Shown: positions 8,052 through 17,381 of the stretch, piece after piece
Layout: each line of letters opens with the position of its first letter
Numbering within the stretch: position 1 is the stretch's first letter
Notes under the pieces: model-generated
Databases searched by the model: none
The model's input: only the letters and a program-made list of their open reading frames with translations
What the model was told of the DNA's origin: nothing
Program-made: the position numbers and the translations under genes
From: Deltaproteobacteria bacterium
Lineage (GTDB): Bacteria > Myxococcota > Myxococcia > Myxococcales > SZAS-1
Assembly (NCBI GenBank): GCA_018266075.1
Contig: JAFEBB010000005.1
Span: forward strand, 62,001 to 126,000
Direction of reading: 5' to 3'
DNA: 64,000 bases

Positions 8052-8666
8052 ATGTCGATGCGAAGCATGGCCGTGGTGCTGTCGCTGCTGGTTCCCGCGC
8101 TGGCGCACGCGCAGGCCGAAGTGGAGCAGGTGCAGGAGCGCAACGAGCGCTGGGCGCTCGGCGGTGGGCTCACGCTCGCGCCCGTCGTTCTCTCCGATGG
8201 CTCGCTGGGAGCCCTCTCGCCGGCGCCGACGGTCACTGCCGAGCGACGCATCGGCTCCACCTGGCTGCGTCTCGGACTGGTGACGGCGGTGACGCAGCTT
8301 CGATTTGACACAGGTCAATCGACCGACGCGGCTTCCTTCCAGCTTCGTGTTGGCGCACGGAAGCCGTTGCTCGCTGGCGGTCCCGTGGAGCTCTCGGTCT
8401 ACGCGGACGCGACCGGCCTCTACAACGTCGCCAGGGCGTTCGACGACAGCTCGGCGTCGCGCAACATCGGCGCAGGCGTGGGCGGCGGGCTCATCGCGCA
8501 GGTGGCGCTCGCGAAGCAGGTCGACCTCAGGCTCACCGCCGAGCTGGCGCGGCTCACGGCCTCGCGCGCGGTGACGACCGCGCCGCTCAACAGCACTGCG
8601 GGTACGTGGGTGCTCAGCGGTGGGCTGACCGCTGAACCGACGCTCGCGCTCTTCTTCCGGTTCTAG
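8052..8666 (+). CDS. outer-membrane beta-barrel-like protein
   Basis: This is a 204-residue exported protein. AGGAGG at 8039-8044 precedes the ATG by seven bases. The signal peptide MSMRSMAVVLSLLVPALAHAQ is clear. The rest alternates hydrophobic and polar residues in amphipathic strands (for example TWLRLGLVTAVTQLRF, VELSVYADATGLYNVA and QVDLRLTAELARLTAS). It ends in a C-terminal aromatic, ALFFRF, typical of proteins inserted by the BAM complex. No specific family is recognised. The long frame open upstream of the ATG is not coding-like. Confidence 0.7.
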   Translation: MSMRSMAVVLSLLVPALAHAQAEVEQVQERNERWALGGGLTLAPVVLSDGSLGALSPAPTVTAERRIGSTWLRLGLVTAVTQLRFDTGQSTDAASFQLRVGARKPLLAGGPVELSVYADATGLYNVARAFDDSSASRNIGAGVGGGLIAQVALAKQVDLRLTAELARLTASRAVTTAPLNSTAGTWVLSGGLTAEPTLALFFRF

Positions 8667-8668
8667 GC

Positions 8669-8896
8669 TTAGGCGGGCTCCGCGAGCTCGGGCCCGTCGC
8701 GGAGCTCGAGCTCGAGGTCCGCGTCGAAGCGGCCGTTCTTGAGCCGCTGGGGCACCTGGGTGCTGGTCACGATCAGGCGCTTGTAGGGACCGGCTTTCAC
8801 GGGCGACGCCTCGATCCACGCGTCGCGCGAGGCGCGCGTGCGGAAGCGAAAGATGACGTGACCCTCTTTGGCGTAGTGCGAGTGGCTGCGAGGCAT
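8669..8896 (-). CDS. small hypothetical protein
   Basis: This is a 75-residue protein, convergent with the preceding beta-barrel gene (2 bp between stops). It contains a ferredoxin-like alternation, VIFRFRTRASRDAWIEASP...RLIVTSTQVPQRL, and an acidic C-terminus. I chose the ATG at 8896 over the TTG at 8932 because similarity to a folded domain starts there, although no good ribosome-binding site is visible. No family was recognised. Confidence 0.45.
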   Translation of the reverse strand: MPRSHSHYAKEGHVIFRFRTRASRDAWIEASPVKAGPYKRLIVTSTQVPQRLKNGRFDADLELELRDGPELAEPA

Positions 8897-9007
8897 CGTG
8901 ACTATCTGCCCAGTTCGAGCGTGAGCGGTCAATCAAACAAGCGGGTACGCTCCTGATGGGTATCGACCCGCGCCCCTTGAGGGGTTCGAAGCACCTTTCT
9001 AGGGTGC

Positions 9008-9772
9008 GTGTCCGTGAAGGGTGACGTGCATCACGTTGAGCTTCGCGGCCCGGCGAACCGGAGGCTCGCGGCGACCTGGGTCGACGCGGGCGGCGCCGCT
9101 TCGGTGGTGCTCGTGCACGGATTCACGAGCGATCGCCACTCGCGCGGCCGGTTCCCCGCGCTCGCCGAATCACTCGCCGCGCATGGCATCTCCACGCTCG
9201 CGTTCGACGCGTCGGGCTGCGGCGAGAGCGACGACGCGCCGCTCACGGTTTCAGGGCTCGTCGAAGACCTGCGCGCGGCGCTCGCATTCACCCGCGCGCG
9301 CACGAAGGGCAAGCTCGGGATCCTCGGACACAGCCTCGGCGGCAAGGTGGCGGTGCTCGGGTGCCCGAGTGATGTCGCCGCGCTGGTGCTCACCGGCGCG
9401 CCGCTCGGACCGATGGGCTACGACTGGACCGCGCACCACGCGCCCGAGCAACTGCGCGCGCTGGCGGAGCAGGGGGCCTTCACCATCGAGCGCGACGAGC
9501 CACTCCGGAAGCGCTGGATCATCACGCGCGAGCTGCTCGACAGCTTCGACGATGCGGTCGATGTCGCGCGCGTGAAGGCGCCCACGCTGCTCGTGTTCGG
9601 CGACGGCGACGACGAGGAGCGCCACGCGCTCGCCCTCGGACGCGCCGCGCTTCCCAAGCTGCCGGACGGATCTCGGCTCGAGGTCATCGCCGGAGCGCCG
9701 CACGGCTTTGGCGCGCAGTACGACGAGGTGAAGCGCCTGGCCGTCGACTTCCTCGCCGCGAACCTCGGGTAG
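9008..9772 (+). CDS. alpha/beta-hydrolase fold protein
   Basis: This is a 254-residue cytoplasmic hydrolase. The fold markers are VVLVHGFTSD (oxyanion hole, about 32-41), the nucleophile elbow LGHSLGGKV (Ser near 107), an acid in LLVFGDGDDEE (about 198), and His in IAGAPHGFG (about 234). It resembles the small alpha/beta hydrolases of the dienelactone hydrolase/osmotic-stress esterase type, but the substrate cannot be inferred. GTG 9008 is the likely start, and GTG 9014 two codons later is equally possible. It stands alone, 57 bp ahead of the DUF885 gene. Confidence 0.85.
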   Translation: MSVKGDVHHVELRGPANRRLAATWVDAGGAASVVLVHGFTSDRHSRGRFPALAESLAAHGISTLAFDASGCGESDDAPLTVSGLVEDLRAALAFTRARTKGKLGILGHSLGGKVAVLGCPSDVAALVLTGAPLGPMGYDWTAHHAPEQLRALAEQGAFTIERDEPLRKRWIITRELLDSFDDAVDVARVKAPTLLVFGDGDDEERHALALGRAALPKLPDGSRLEVIAGAPHGFGAQYDEVKRLAVDFLAANLG

Positions 9773-9829
9773 AGTCCGCGAACCTTTCAGCTCGAGCGGG
9801 TTTGGCTCTGGGCTGTTCGAGGAGGCGTC

Positions 9830-11554
9830 ATGCACGTCATGCTCCTGGCCGCGCTGCTCGCCGGCACCGATGCGCCGCCGACGCAGGCCTGGGTCGCGCG
9901 CAGCAACGCCATCGCCCAGCAGCTCCTGCAGCAGGAAGCCACGGTCTCGCCCGAAGGCGTGACCGAGCTCGGCATCGAAGGCTTCGACGAGGCCATCACC
10001 AACCTCGCGCCGGGCTACGAGGACCGTCGGCGCGCGCTCGCGAAGTCGGAGGAGGCGCTGCTCGTGGGCAGGCTCGCGAGCGAGACCGATCCGCAGGTGA
10101 AAGAGGATCTGAAGATCATGCTCGACGCCGTCCGCCGCAGCGGACGCGGCGTCGATCTCGAGGCGCAGTACCTCGTGCCGGTTCACAACGTCGGCGAAGA
10201 GGTCTTCAGCGGCATCAAGACGCTGCTCGACGATCAGATCGCGCCCGAGCGTCGCAAGGCCGCGCTGGTGCGCCTGCGCAAGTACGCCGGGCTCGAGAAG
10301 GGCTCGCAGCCCTACGCGTCGCTCGCGCGCGCGCTGACCGAAGAAGCGATGAAGAATCCCAAGCGGCAGATGCCGTCGAAGGCCGAGATCGAGAAGGACC
10401 TCAAGGCCGGCCCGATGGAGCTCGAGGGCGTGGGCAAGCTGTTCCAGAAGTACGGCATCGCGGGCTACGAGCCATCGCTCGCGGAGCTCAAGAAGCAAGC
10501 TGCCGCGTATGACGCGTGGCTCAAGAACGACATCCTCCCCAAGGCGCCGGCCGACTTCCGCTTGCCGCCGCCGGTGTACGCGTTCGCGCTCGAGGCGTAC
10601 GGCGTCACCGAGCCGCCCGCACAGCTCGCCGCCGACGCGCACGCGGCCTACGACGGGCTGCACAAGGAGATGCAAGCGCTGGCGACGGAGATCGCCAAGG
10701 AGCGCCACCTTCCCAAGAGCGACTTCCGCGACGTGCTGCGCGAGCTGCGCAAGGAGCAGCTCACCGAGACCACGATCCTGCCGCACTACCAAAAGCGGCT
10801 CGCAGAGATCGAGGCGATCATCCAGCGCGAGCACCTGGTGACCTTGCCCAAGCGCGAGTGCCGCATCCGGCTCGCGAGCGAAGCCGAGAGCGCTCGAATG
10901 CCCGCGCCGCACATGGACGGCCCGCGGCTCGTGAACAACCACGGCGAGCAGGGCGTGTTCGTGTTGCCGGTGAGCAATCCCGTCGCGAATGGCGGTGACA
11001 GCCGCATCGATGACTTCTTGAATGCGAGCGCGTCGTGGGGCCTGGCGGCGCACGAGGCGCGGCCGGGACACGAGCTGCAGTTCGCGTCGATGGTGGAGCG
11101 TGGCGTGTCGCAGGCGCGCGCCATCTACGCGTTCAACTCGGCGAACGTCGAGGGCTGGGGCTTGTACTCCGAGTCCATCATCGCGCCGTACATGAGCAAG
11201 GAGGGCCAGCTGCTCGCGCTGTGGATGCGCTCGTTCCGCGCGGCGCGCGCGTTCCTCGATCCGGAGCTCCAGGCCGGAAGGATCACGCCCGAGCAGGCGA
11301 TGAAGTTCCTCGAAGAAGACACGGTGTGCTCGCACGGCCTCGCGAGCGAAGAGGTCGATCGCTACACGTTCCAGATGCCCGGCCAGGCCACATCGTATTT
11401 CTTTGGCTACAGCCAGCTGCGCGCGCTGCGCGCCGAGGCCGAGAAGCAGCAGGGCAAGAGCTTCAACGCCGGCCGCTTCCACGACCTGGTGCTCGCGCAA
11501 GGCGCGCTGCCGCTGGGGATGCTGCACGACGCGGTGCTCGCGCAGCTCAAGTGA
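9830..11554 (+). CDS. DUF885 family putative metallopeptidase
   Basis: This is a 574-residue protein of the DUF885 family. Its members carry a zinc-peptidase-like HEaxPGHxLQ motif, and here HEARPGHELQ lies near residue 407. It is followed by the family-typical NVEGWGLYSE (Glu near 443) and ATSYFFGYSQLRALR. The N-terminus MHVMLLAALLAGTDAPPTQ is compatible with a short signal peptide. The length matches the family. It is convergent with the copper ATPase, whose stop codon abuts this one with no gap. Related proteins are thought to be periplasmic peptidases, and the substrate is unknown. Confidence 0.8.
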   Translation: MHVMLLAALLAGTDAPPTQAWVARSNAIAQQLLQQEATVSPEGVTELGIEGFDEAITNLAPGYEDRRRALAKSEEALLVGRLASETDPQVKEDLKIMLDAVRRSGRGVDLEAQYLVPVHNVGEEVFSGIKTLLDDQIAPERRKAALVRLRKYAGLEKGSQPYASLARALTEEAMKNPKRQMPSKAEIEKDLKAGPMELEGVGKLFQKYGIAGYEPSLAELKKQAAAYDAWLKNDILPKAPADFRLPPPVYAFALEAYGVTEPPAQLAADAHAAYDGLHKEMQALATEIAKERHLPKSDFRDVLRELRKEQLTETTILPHYQKRLAEIEAIIQREHLVTLPKRECRIRLASEAESARMPAPHMDGPRLVNNHGEQGVFVLPVSNPVANGGDSRIDDFLNASASWGLAAHEARPGHELQFASMVERGVSQARAIYAFNSANVEGWGLYSESIIAPYMSKEGQLLALWMRSFRAARAFLDPELQAGRITPEQAMKFLEEDTVCSHGLASEEVDRYTFQMPGQATSYFFGYSQLRALRAEAEKQQGKSFNAGRFHDLVLAQGALPLGMLHDAVLAQLK

Positions 11555-14038
11555 TCACGGCTTTGGCGTGAAGCGCCGCAGCCGGAGCGCGTTCGACACC
11601 ACGCTCACCGAGCTCAGCGACATCGCCGCGGCCGCGAGCATCGGCCCACCGAAGCGCTCGAGCAGCCCGAGCGCGGCGATCGGAATCGCGAGCACGTTGT
11701 AGCCCAGCGCCCAGTACAGGTTCTGTCGGACGATCTCCAGCGTGCGCCGCGCGACGTCGATGGCGGCGGGCAGCGCGCGCAGATCCGAGCGCATCAGCGT
11801 GACGGGCGCGGCCTCGAGCGCGACGTCGCTTCCGGCGCCCAGCGCGATTCCGACATCTGCAGCTGCGAGCGCAGGCGCGTCATTCACGCCATCGCCGACC
11901 ATGGCCACGCGCTGGCCGCTCGCCTGAAGCCGGCTGACCTCCGCCGCCTTTCCGTCGGGCCGCACCTCCGCGAGCACCGACGACTCGTCGAGGCCGAGCT
12001 GCTTTGCGATGGCCAGCGCCGTGCCGCGTCGATCGCCGGTGAGCAGGCGCAGTTCGAGGCCGCGCGCCTTCAACGCGGCCAGCGCATCCTTCGACTCGGG
12101 GCGCGGCGGATCGGCGATGGCGAAGACGGCCCTCGCCTGGCCGTCGACCTCCACCGCAATCGCGATCTGCCCATGCGCCTCCGCAAGCGAGACAGCCTCG
12201 AGCAGCTTCGCGTCTGTGATCGACAGCCAACGCGGCGAACCGACCCGCACGCGATGGCCGTCGACGAGCGCGCTCGCGCCATCGCCGGCGTGGGCGAGGA
12301 ACTCGGAGGGTTCGGCCAGCGCGATGCTCCGAGCGCGCGCAGCCTGAACCAGCGCCTGCGCCAGCGGGTGCTCCGAGTGCAGATCCGCGCTCGCCGCAAA
12401 GTGTAACGCTTCGTTTTCATCTCCCAGCGAGGTCGCCTGCTCGAGCACAGGCTTGCCGAGCGTCACGGTGCCGGTCTTGTCCAGGACGATGGTCTTCACG
12501 GAGGCGAGCCGCTCGAGCGCCTCGGCGTCGCGGAAGAGCAGACCCAGGTTCGCCGCGCGGCCGGTTCCGACCATGATCGCGGTGGGCGTCGCCAGGCCGA
12601 GCGCGCACGGACAGGCGATGACCAGCACAGCGACCGCCGGTCCAAGCGCCGCGGGGATCGACGCATTCGCGATCACCAGCCAGCCACCGAACGTGAGCGC
12701 CGCTGCCGCGAGCACGATGGGCACGAAGACCTCTGCCACCTGATCCGCGAGCCGCTGGATGGGCGCGCGCGACCCCTGCGCCGACTCCACCAGCCGCGCG
12801 ATCTGTGCCAGCGTCGACTCTGCTTGGCGATGCGTGGCCTCCACGAGCAGGGTGCCCTGACCATTGAGCGTGCCGCCGGTGACGGTGTCGCCGGGCCGCT
12901 TGGAAACGGGCAGGCTCTCGCCGGTGAGCATGGACTCGTCGACGGCGGAGCTGCCCTCGAGCACCTTGCCGTCCACCGCGAGCTTCTCGCCGGGGCGCAC
13001 GCGCACCTTCCAGCCGACTTCGACTTCCTCCAACGGCTGCTCGCGCTCGCTGCCGTCGGCCTGGACCACGCGAGCGGCCGGCGGCGCCAGGCGGAGCAGG
13101 GCAGAGAGCGCAGCGCCGGCGCGTCCGCGCGCGCGGGCCTCGAGGAAGCGGCCGATGAGCACGAACGCGACCACCAGCGCGCCGACCTCGAAGTAGAGCG
13201 CGCCTTTCCCCGTCAGCAGCGCGACCACGCTCTCGAGCCACGCGGCCAGCGCGCCGAGCGCCACGAGCGTGTCCATGTTCGCGGTGAAGTGCCGCGCGCG
13301 GATCGCCGCGGTGCGCAGGATGGGCCAGCCCGCGCCGAAGATCGTCGCCGTCGCGAGCGCCGCTTGCAGCCAGGTCGAGCCCGGGAACCTCAGGTCGGCC
13401 ATGGAGATGACGAGCAGCGGCAGCCCGAGCGCAATGGCCGCGATGGCACGCGCACGCGCCTCGGGAAGCTCGTCGTGCGTGTGCGCGTCCCGATGCGGCT
13501 CGGCGTGGTAGCCCGCGGCCGCGACGGCCTTGAAGATGGGCTTCGGCTCGACGCCCGGCCCGAGCTTCACCTCCGCGCGCCGCGTGGCCAGGTTCACCGA
13601 CGCCTGCTGCACGCCGGGCACCTTGGCGATGGCCTTCTGCACCGTGATGGCGCAGCTCGCGCAGGTCATCCCCTGGATGTCGAGGTGCAGCAGGTTCACG
13701 GTGGGTGAAGTCGCGACGGCGGGCTCGGCGAGCGCGGCCTCGGGGTTCGCGCTGAACTTCGCCGCGCAATCCGGGCCGTCGAAGTACCAGCGCACACCGT
13801 CGTGATCGACGTGCGGCGCGTGCGTGCGATCGACCGGCCGGTGGCACACCGGGTCCTCGGCCGGCGCAGCGAGCACTCCGTCGGGATCGGTTTCGAACTT
13901 CGCTCGGCACTTCGGATTGCAGAACCCGTAGGTCACGCCTGCGTGCACGAGCGTGCCGCCGCGCGGGCTTTCGCCCACCAGCATGTCGCAGACGGGATCC
14001 GTCTCGGCGACGCGCTGCTCTGTCGTGACGCCCTCCAT
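11555..14038 (-). CDS. copA: copper-type P1B ATPase with two YHS domains
   Basis: This is an 827-residue heavy-metal P-type ATPase that exports Cu(I) across the inner membrane. Domains in order are: two YHS metal-binding modules (DPVCDM and DPVCHRPV, about 14-105), an HMA domain with GMTCASC (about 124), eight transmembrane helices including the CPC metal site in [12 protein letters not shown] (about 476), phosphorylation motif DKTGT (about 519), the SEHPLA histidine motif, and the hinge motif GDGVND (about 711). Tandem N-terminal YHS domains before an HMA domain are less common than one or two HMA domains. Related enzymes are usually called copper- or silver-translocating. No CueR-like regulator or chaperone lies next to it. 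Confidence 0.93.
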   Translation of the reverse strand: MEGVTTEQRVAETDPVCDMLVGESPRGGTLVHAGVTYGFCNPKCRAKFETDPDGVLAAPAEDPVCHRPVDRTHAPHVDHDGVRWYFDGPDCAAKFSANPEAALAEPAVATSPTVNLLHLDIQGMTCASCAITVQKAIAKVPGVQQASVNLATRRAEVKLGPGVEPKPIFKAVAAAGYHAEPHRDAHTHDELPEARARAIAAIALGLPLLVISMADLRFPGSTWLQAALATATIFGAGWPILRTAAIRARHFTANMDTLVALGALAAWLESVVALLTGKGALYFEVGALVVAFVLIGRFLEARARGRAGAALSALLRLAPPAARVVQADGSEREQPLEEVEVGWKVRVRPGEKLAVDGKVLEGSSAVDESMLTGESLPVSKRPGDTVTGGTLNGQGTLLVEATHRQAESTLAQIARLVESAQGSRAPIQRLADQVAEVFVPIVLAAAALTFGGWLVIANASIPAALGPAVAVLVIACPCALGLATPTAIMVGTGRAANLGLLFRDAEALERLASVKTIVLDKTGTVTLGKPVLEQATSLGDENEALHFAASADLHSEHPLAQALVQAARARSIALAEPSEFLAHAGDGASALVDGHRVRVGSPRWLSITDAKLLEAVSLAEAHGQIAIAVEVDGQARAVFAIADPPRPESKDALAALKARGLELRLLTGDRRGTALAIAKQLGLDESSVLAEVRPDGKAAEVSRLQASGQRVAMVGDGVNDAPALAAADVGIALGAGSDVALEAAPVTLMRSDLRALPAAIDVARRTLEIVRQNLYWALGYNVLAIPIAALGLLERFGGPMLAAAAMSLSSVSVVSNALRLRRFTPKP

Positions 14039-14153
14039 GGTCCTAGGAATAACCAGATTCCGCCCCTCGACAACGTTGACCGGGCTGTGTCGCTGTCGCT
14101 ATATCGTGCGCCCTCGCGAGCCGGGCGGTTTCCGGAGCGCCGGGAGGGCCGGA

Positions 14154-14486
14154 ATGTCGTCGGAAGCGGAGCTCCAGACCGAGCTGCAGAGCCTGTCCAA
14201 GCGCCTCGAGGATCGGCTGTCGATCGTGCACTTTGCGTGGGCCTTTGGCCTCGCGTGCGCGGCGTTCATGGGCGTCGGCGTGGGCATCAAGCTCTTCCAC
14301 GACTCCATCCGCACGCCGAAGCTCGCCTTCGTGCTGCTCGCGGTGGGCATGGGCTGCGCCATCGTCGCGGCCATCCGGCTGACGCGCGGATTCAAGCTCT
14401 TTGCCGCCGAGGGGCGCGACTACCAGCGCTTCATGACGGTGCGTTCCGAGCTGGGCCTCGATCGTCCGCAGCTCCCCTCGGCGTGA
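14154..14486 (+). CDS. small two-helix membrane protein
   Basis: This is a 110-residue protein starting at ATG 14154 after GGGAGGG. The first 25 residues form an amphipathic or coiled segment (ELQTELQSLSKRLEDRLS). Two hydrophobic helices follow (about 28-48, FAWAFGLACAAFMGVGVGI, and about 57-77, LAFVLLAVGMGCAIVAAI), then a soluble tail. Its TGA stop overlaps a possible GTG start of the thymidylate kinase gene in a GTGA arrangement, so the two genes are probably translated from one message. Function unknown. Confidence 0.65.
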   Translation: MSSEAELQTELQSLSKRLEDRLSIVHFAWAFGLACAAFMGVGVGIKLFHDSIRTPKLAFVLLAVGMGCAIVAAIRLTRGFKLFAAEGRDYQRFMTVRSELGLDRPQLPSA

Positions 14487-14533
14487 CCGGGCGTCGGCAC
14501 AGCCTGCCGCCGCTGCGCGATGGGCGCGGCCGG

Positions 14534-15148
14534 ATGCGGCGCGGCCTCTTCCTGGTGCTCGAAGGCATCGACGGCGCGGGCACCACCACGCAGGCCGCGG
14601 CGCTGGACAGGGCGCTTCGCGCGCGCGGGCAGCGCACGCAGGTGACCGCCGAGCCGTCGGGCGGGCCGGTGGGCATGCTCCTGCGGCAGGCGTTGTCGGG
14701 CCGGCTGCGCGGGCATGGCCAGCCGATGGACGCGACCACGATGGCGCTGCTCTTCGCCGCCGATCGCGCGGACCACGTGGCCCAGGAGATCCTTCCCGCG
14801 CTGAATTCGGGCGTGACCGTGATCAGCGATCGCTATGTTCTCTCGTCGATCGCCTACCAGGGCCTGGAGCTCGAGTTCCCCGACGTGACCGCGATGAACG
14901 CGCACGCGCCCGCGCCGGATCTCACGCTCTTCCTCGATGTGCCGCCTGGCGTGGCCGCGAAGCGCCGTGCGGCGGTGCGCGGTCGCGAAGAGCTGTACGA
15001 CGCGCTCAAGCTGCAGCGCCGCATCGATCGAAACTATCGACGCGCGATCGCGCACGGGCTGCACGGCGGTCACGTGGTGATCGTCGACGGCACGCTGCCC
15101 GAGGGGCTGGTCACCGCCGAGCTGCTCTCGGCGATTGATACACTTTAG
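14534..15148 (+). CDS. tmk: thymidylate kinase
   Basis: This is a 204-residue dTMP kinase, which phosphorylates dTMP to dTDP. Visible motifs are: the P-loop EGIDGAGTTTQ (about 10-20), the DR(Y/F) motif ISDRYVLSSIAYQG (about 96-109), the DLTLFLDVPPGVAAKR strand and LID-side Arg (about 135-150), and REELYDALKLQRRI. The invariant P-loop Lys of the usual GSGKTT form is replaced by Thr, which is notable. Starts are ATG 14534 or GTG 14483. The latter overlaps the previous stop codon by four bases. ATG 14534 fits the usual family length. Confidence 0.87.
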   Translation: MRRGLFLVLEGIDGAGTTTQAAALDRALRARGQRTQVTAEPSGGPVGMLLRQALSGRLRGHGQPMDATTMALLFAADRADHVAQEILPALNSGVTVISDRYVLSSIAYQGLELEFPDVTAMNAHAPAPDLTLFLDVPPGVAAKRRAAVRGREELYDALKLQRRIDRNYRRAIAHGLHGGHVVIVDGTLPEGLVTAELLSAIDTL

Positions 15149-15150
15149 TG

Positions 15151-15696
15151 ATGGTTGCGCACCTCGCCGCACTGGTCCTGCTCGGCGCGAGCAACCCGAG
15201 CTGGTGGGTGGTGCAGCGCGTGTCCGTGACCGACGACCTGGTGCGCAAGGACGTGGCGCTGCACTTCACCGCCGACGAGGTCGACGTGGTGGCCAAGGGC
15301 GCCGTCGACGAGCGGCTCTCGTGCTCGAGCGACGGCGCCACGACCACCTGCGGCACGCGCGAGCTCAGCCTCCAGCGCGACGGCGACAAGGCCACGCTCA
15401 GCAACGGCTTCCGCGGCGTGGGGCAGATTTCGAGCGCCGAGCTGCGTCGGGCGACGGCGAGCGAGACGGAGAGCTGGAACAAGTTGCTCGCCGCGGCGCC
15501 GTCGATCGCGGATGCGTGCGCGCAGGCCCACGCGTGCGCCGTGCAGGGGCGCAAGAAGGCCAAGATCGGCGACGCGCGCTACGAAGTGGGAAAGACCGCG
15601 ACCTGGCGCCGCTGCGTGGATGCCAAGCGCGCGCTCGTGGCGGCGATTCAAGAGCGGAAGAAGAAGCTCCCGCCCGCGTGCCGCGACGCGAAGTAG
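15151..15696 (+). CDS. secreted hypothetical protein
   Basis: This is a 181-residue protein, two bases after the tmk stop. A short hydrophobic N-terminus (MVAHLAALVLLGAS) suggests export. Six Cys residues occur in spaced pairs (LSCSSDGATTTCG, ACAQAHACA, RRCVD with PPACRD), so disulfides are likely in the periplasm. The C-terminus is basic. No family was recognised. The in-frame GTG at 15148 immediately before the ATG is an alternative start. Confidence 0.6.
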   Translation: MVAHLAALVLLGASNPSWWVVQRVSVTDDLVRKDVALHFTADEVDVVAKGAVDERLSCSSDGATTTCGTRELSLQRDGDKATLSNGFRGVGQISSAELRRATASETESWNKLLAAAPSIADACAQAHACAVQGRKKAKIGDARYEVGKTATWRRCVDAKRALVAAIQERKKKLPPACRDAK

Positions 15697-16018
15697 TCAG
15701 GGCCGCACGACGACGGAGAAGAGGTCCCAATGCTTCGCCCAGTCGCCTGTGCCCGTACGCGCTCCATCACGGCCCGCGCACGCACGTGAACGAACAACTG
15801 CTGGCCGCCAGAACCGAGGATGTAGATCGTCTGCAGGTCGCTCGGACGAGCGTGACTGTTCCATTCTGGCGCACCGCAATGGACGCCGAGCCGCTCTCCT
15901 TCGCGACTTGCTCGAGGCTCGCGAGCGGGCCCGCGTCTGGCGTCGCCGCGAGGGCAATGGCGAGCAGCGGCAGGAGCATGATCCACGGGCCTTTGCGCGA
16001 ATCGGCCCTCCCGCGCAT
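15697..16018 (-). pseudogene. secreted protein gene broken by two frameshifts
   Basis: On the minus strand a coding-like track with strong G/C third positions needs two frame changes. Frame one begins MRGRADSRKGPWIMLLPLLA (signal peptide) and runs to NGTVTLVR near 15843. The biased reading then continues one base back as SDLQTIYILGSGGQQLFVHV up to about 15750. A second shift of the same kind gives GTGDWAKHWDLFSVVVRP and a stop at 15697. Each step is consistent with loss of one base. Without repair, the first frame ends at 15767 after 84 codons with poor codon use. It could be a decayed gene or assembly error. The family was not recognised. Confidence 0.5.
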
Positions 16019-16030
16019 CATTGCACCGAA

Positions 16031-16690
16031 ATGCCCGCGCCCTCGCTCATCCTCGACTTCGACGGCACGCTCACGATGGTGGACGTCGGCGACGCGCTCT
16101 GCGCGCGCTTCGCGGATCCCGAGTGGCTGGAGATCGATCATCGCTACGCGCGTGGCGAGATGTCGCTGCCCGACGCGCAGCGGCTGATGTGGGGCCTCTT
16201 CCGCGCCAACCGCGAGCAGGCATGCGCGTACGCGCTCGAGATTGGCAAGCTGCGGCCGGGCGTCGACGCGCTGCTCGATCGCGCCCAATCGCTCGGCTAC
16301 ACGCTGCGGCTCGCGAGCGGCGGCTTCGACTTCTACATCGAGGCCATCCTCGGGCCCGAGCGGCTCGCGCGCTTTGCGAGCGTGCATGCGAACTCGGCGC
16401 GCTTCGTGTCCAACGCCGTCGAGCCGCTCTTCGCCGAGGGCCTGGGCTGCGTGCGCTGCGCGGTGTGCAAGGGCAACGTCGTGGACCGCTACGGCGCCTC
16501 CAGCATCTTCGTGGGCGACGGCCACTCGGACACCTGCGTCATCGGCCGGGCCAGCCAGGTCTTCGCCGTGCGCGACGGCAAGCTGCACCGCGAGGCGCTC
16601 GCTCGGCAAGCAGCGGTGACGCCCTTCGCGGATCTGACCGAGGTCGCCGAGCGGCTGCCGCGGATTGTGTTCGCCGCGTCGGCCGACTAG
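16031..16690 (+). CDS. HAD-superfamily phosphatase (MtnX-like)
   Basis: This is a 219-residue HAD hydrolase of the phosphoserine-phosphatase/MtnX type. Motif I is LDFDGTLTMVD (nucleophile Asp near 8, acid/base Asp near 10). Motif II is the Ser in LASGGFDFYI (about 97). The Lys of motif III is probably in CKGNVVDRYG, and motif IV is FVGDGHSDTCVIGRA (about 160). A Cys cluster CVRCAVCK (about 141-148) just before motif III could bind a metal. MtnX relatives dephosphorylate a methionine-salvage intermediate. No other salvage gene is nearby, so the substrate is uncertain. It is divergent from the broken gene upstream. Confidence 0.8.
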   Translation: MPAPSLILDFDGTLTMVDVGDALCARFADPEWLEIDHRYARGEMSLPDAQRLMWGLFRANREQACAYALEIGKLRPGVDALLDRAQSLGYTLRLASGGFDFYIEAILGPERLARFASVHANSARFVSNAVEPLFAEGLGCVRCAVCKGNVVDRYGASSIFVGDGHSDTCVIGRASQVFAVRDGKLHREALARQAAVTPFADLTEVAERLPRIVFAASAD

Positions 16691-16718
16691 AACCAAGACA
16701 CTCCCGGAGCGCCGCCAA

Positions 16719-17360
16719 ATGAGCTCGATCCAGTTCGTCCAGAACTACGAAGACCTGTCGACCGACAAGGGCTACCAGTTCAAGTTCCACTGCGACAAGT
16801 GCGGCAACGGCTACCTCTCCACGTACGAAGCGTCGACGCTGGGTATGGCCACGGGCCTGCTGTCGGCGGCGGGCTCGCTGCTGGGCGGCGTGTTCGGCCG
16901 CGCGGCGGAGAGCACCTACGAGGTGCAGCGCGCCATCGGCGGCAAGGCCCACGACGACGCCGTCCGCAAGGCCGTGGAGGAGATCAAGCAGAAGTTCCAC
17001 CAGTGCCACCGCTGCGGCAAGTGGGTGTGCCCGGAGGTCTGCTGGAACGAGAAGCGCCAGCTCTGCCTCGACTGCGCCCCCGACCTCGCGCAGGAGACCG
17101 CCGCCGCGCAGGCCCAGGCCAGCAAGGACCAGGTCTTCCAGAAGGCGCAGCAGACCAACCTCATCGGCGACGTGGACATGACCAAGGAGGCCGCCGCGAG
17201 CTGCGCCTCCTGCGGCGCCGCGGTGGGCACGGCCAAGTTCTGCCCCGAGTGCGGCAAGCCGGTGAACGCCAAGGTGAAGTGCAGCAAGTGCAACGCGGAG
17301 ATGAACTCCTCCGCCAAGTTCTGCCCCGAGTGCGGCACGCCGCATCGACCGCAGGTGTAG
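16719..17360 (+). CDS. multi-zinc-ribbon protein
   Basis: This is a 213-residue protein with many CxxC knuckles: CDKCGNGY near 27, a central CHRCGKWVCPEVCW and CLDC (about 100-128), and a C-terminal double zinc ribbon made of CASCG...FCPECG and CSKCN...FCPECG (about 165-208). Between the first and second groups is a Gly/Ala/Leu-rich, possibly membrane-inserting stretch (MATGLLSAAGSLLGGVFG). Double zinc ribbons are common adaptor domains. No enzymatic signature is present. The gene runs in the same direction as the CinA-like gene 21 bp downstream. Confidence 0.75.
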   Translation: MSSIQFVQNYEDLSTDKGYQFKFHCDKCGNGYLSTYEASTLGMATGLLSAAGSLLGGVFGRAAESTYEVQRAIGGKAHDDAVRKAVEEIKQKFHQCHRCGKWVCPEVCWNEKRQLCLDCAPDLAQETAAAQAQASKDQVFQKAQQTNLIGDVDMTKEAAASCASCGAAVGTAKFCPECGKPVNAKVKCSKCNAEMNSSAKFCPECGTPHRPQV

Positions 17361-17381
17361 TGGCGCCAGAAGGGCGGGGGA

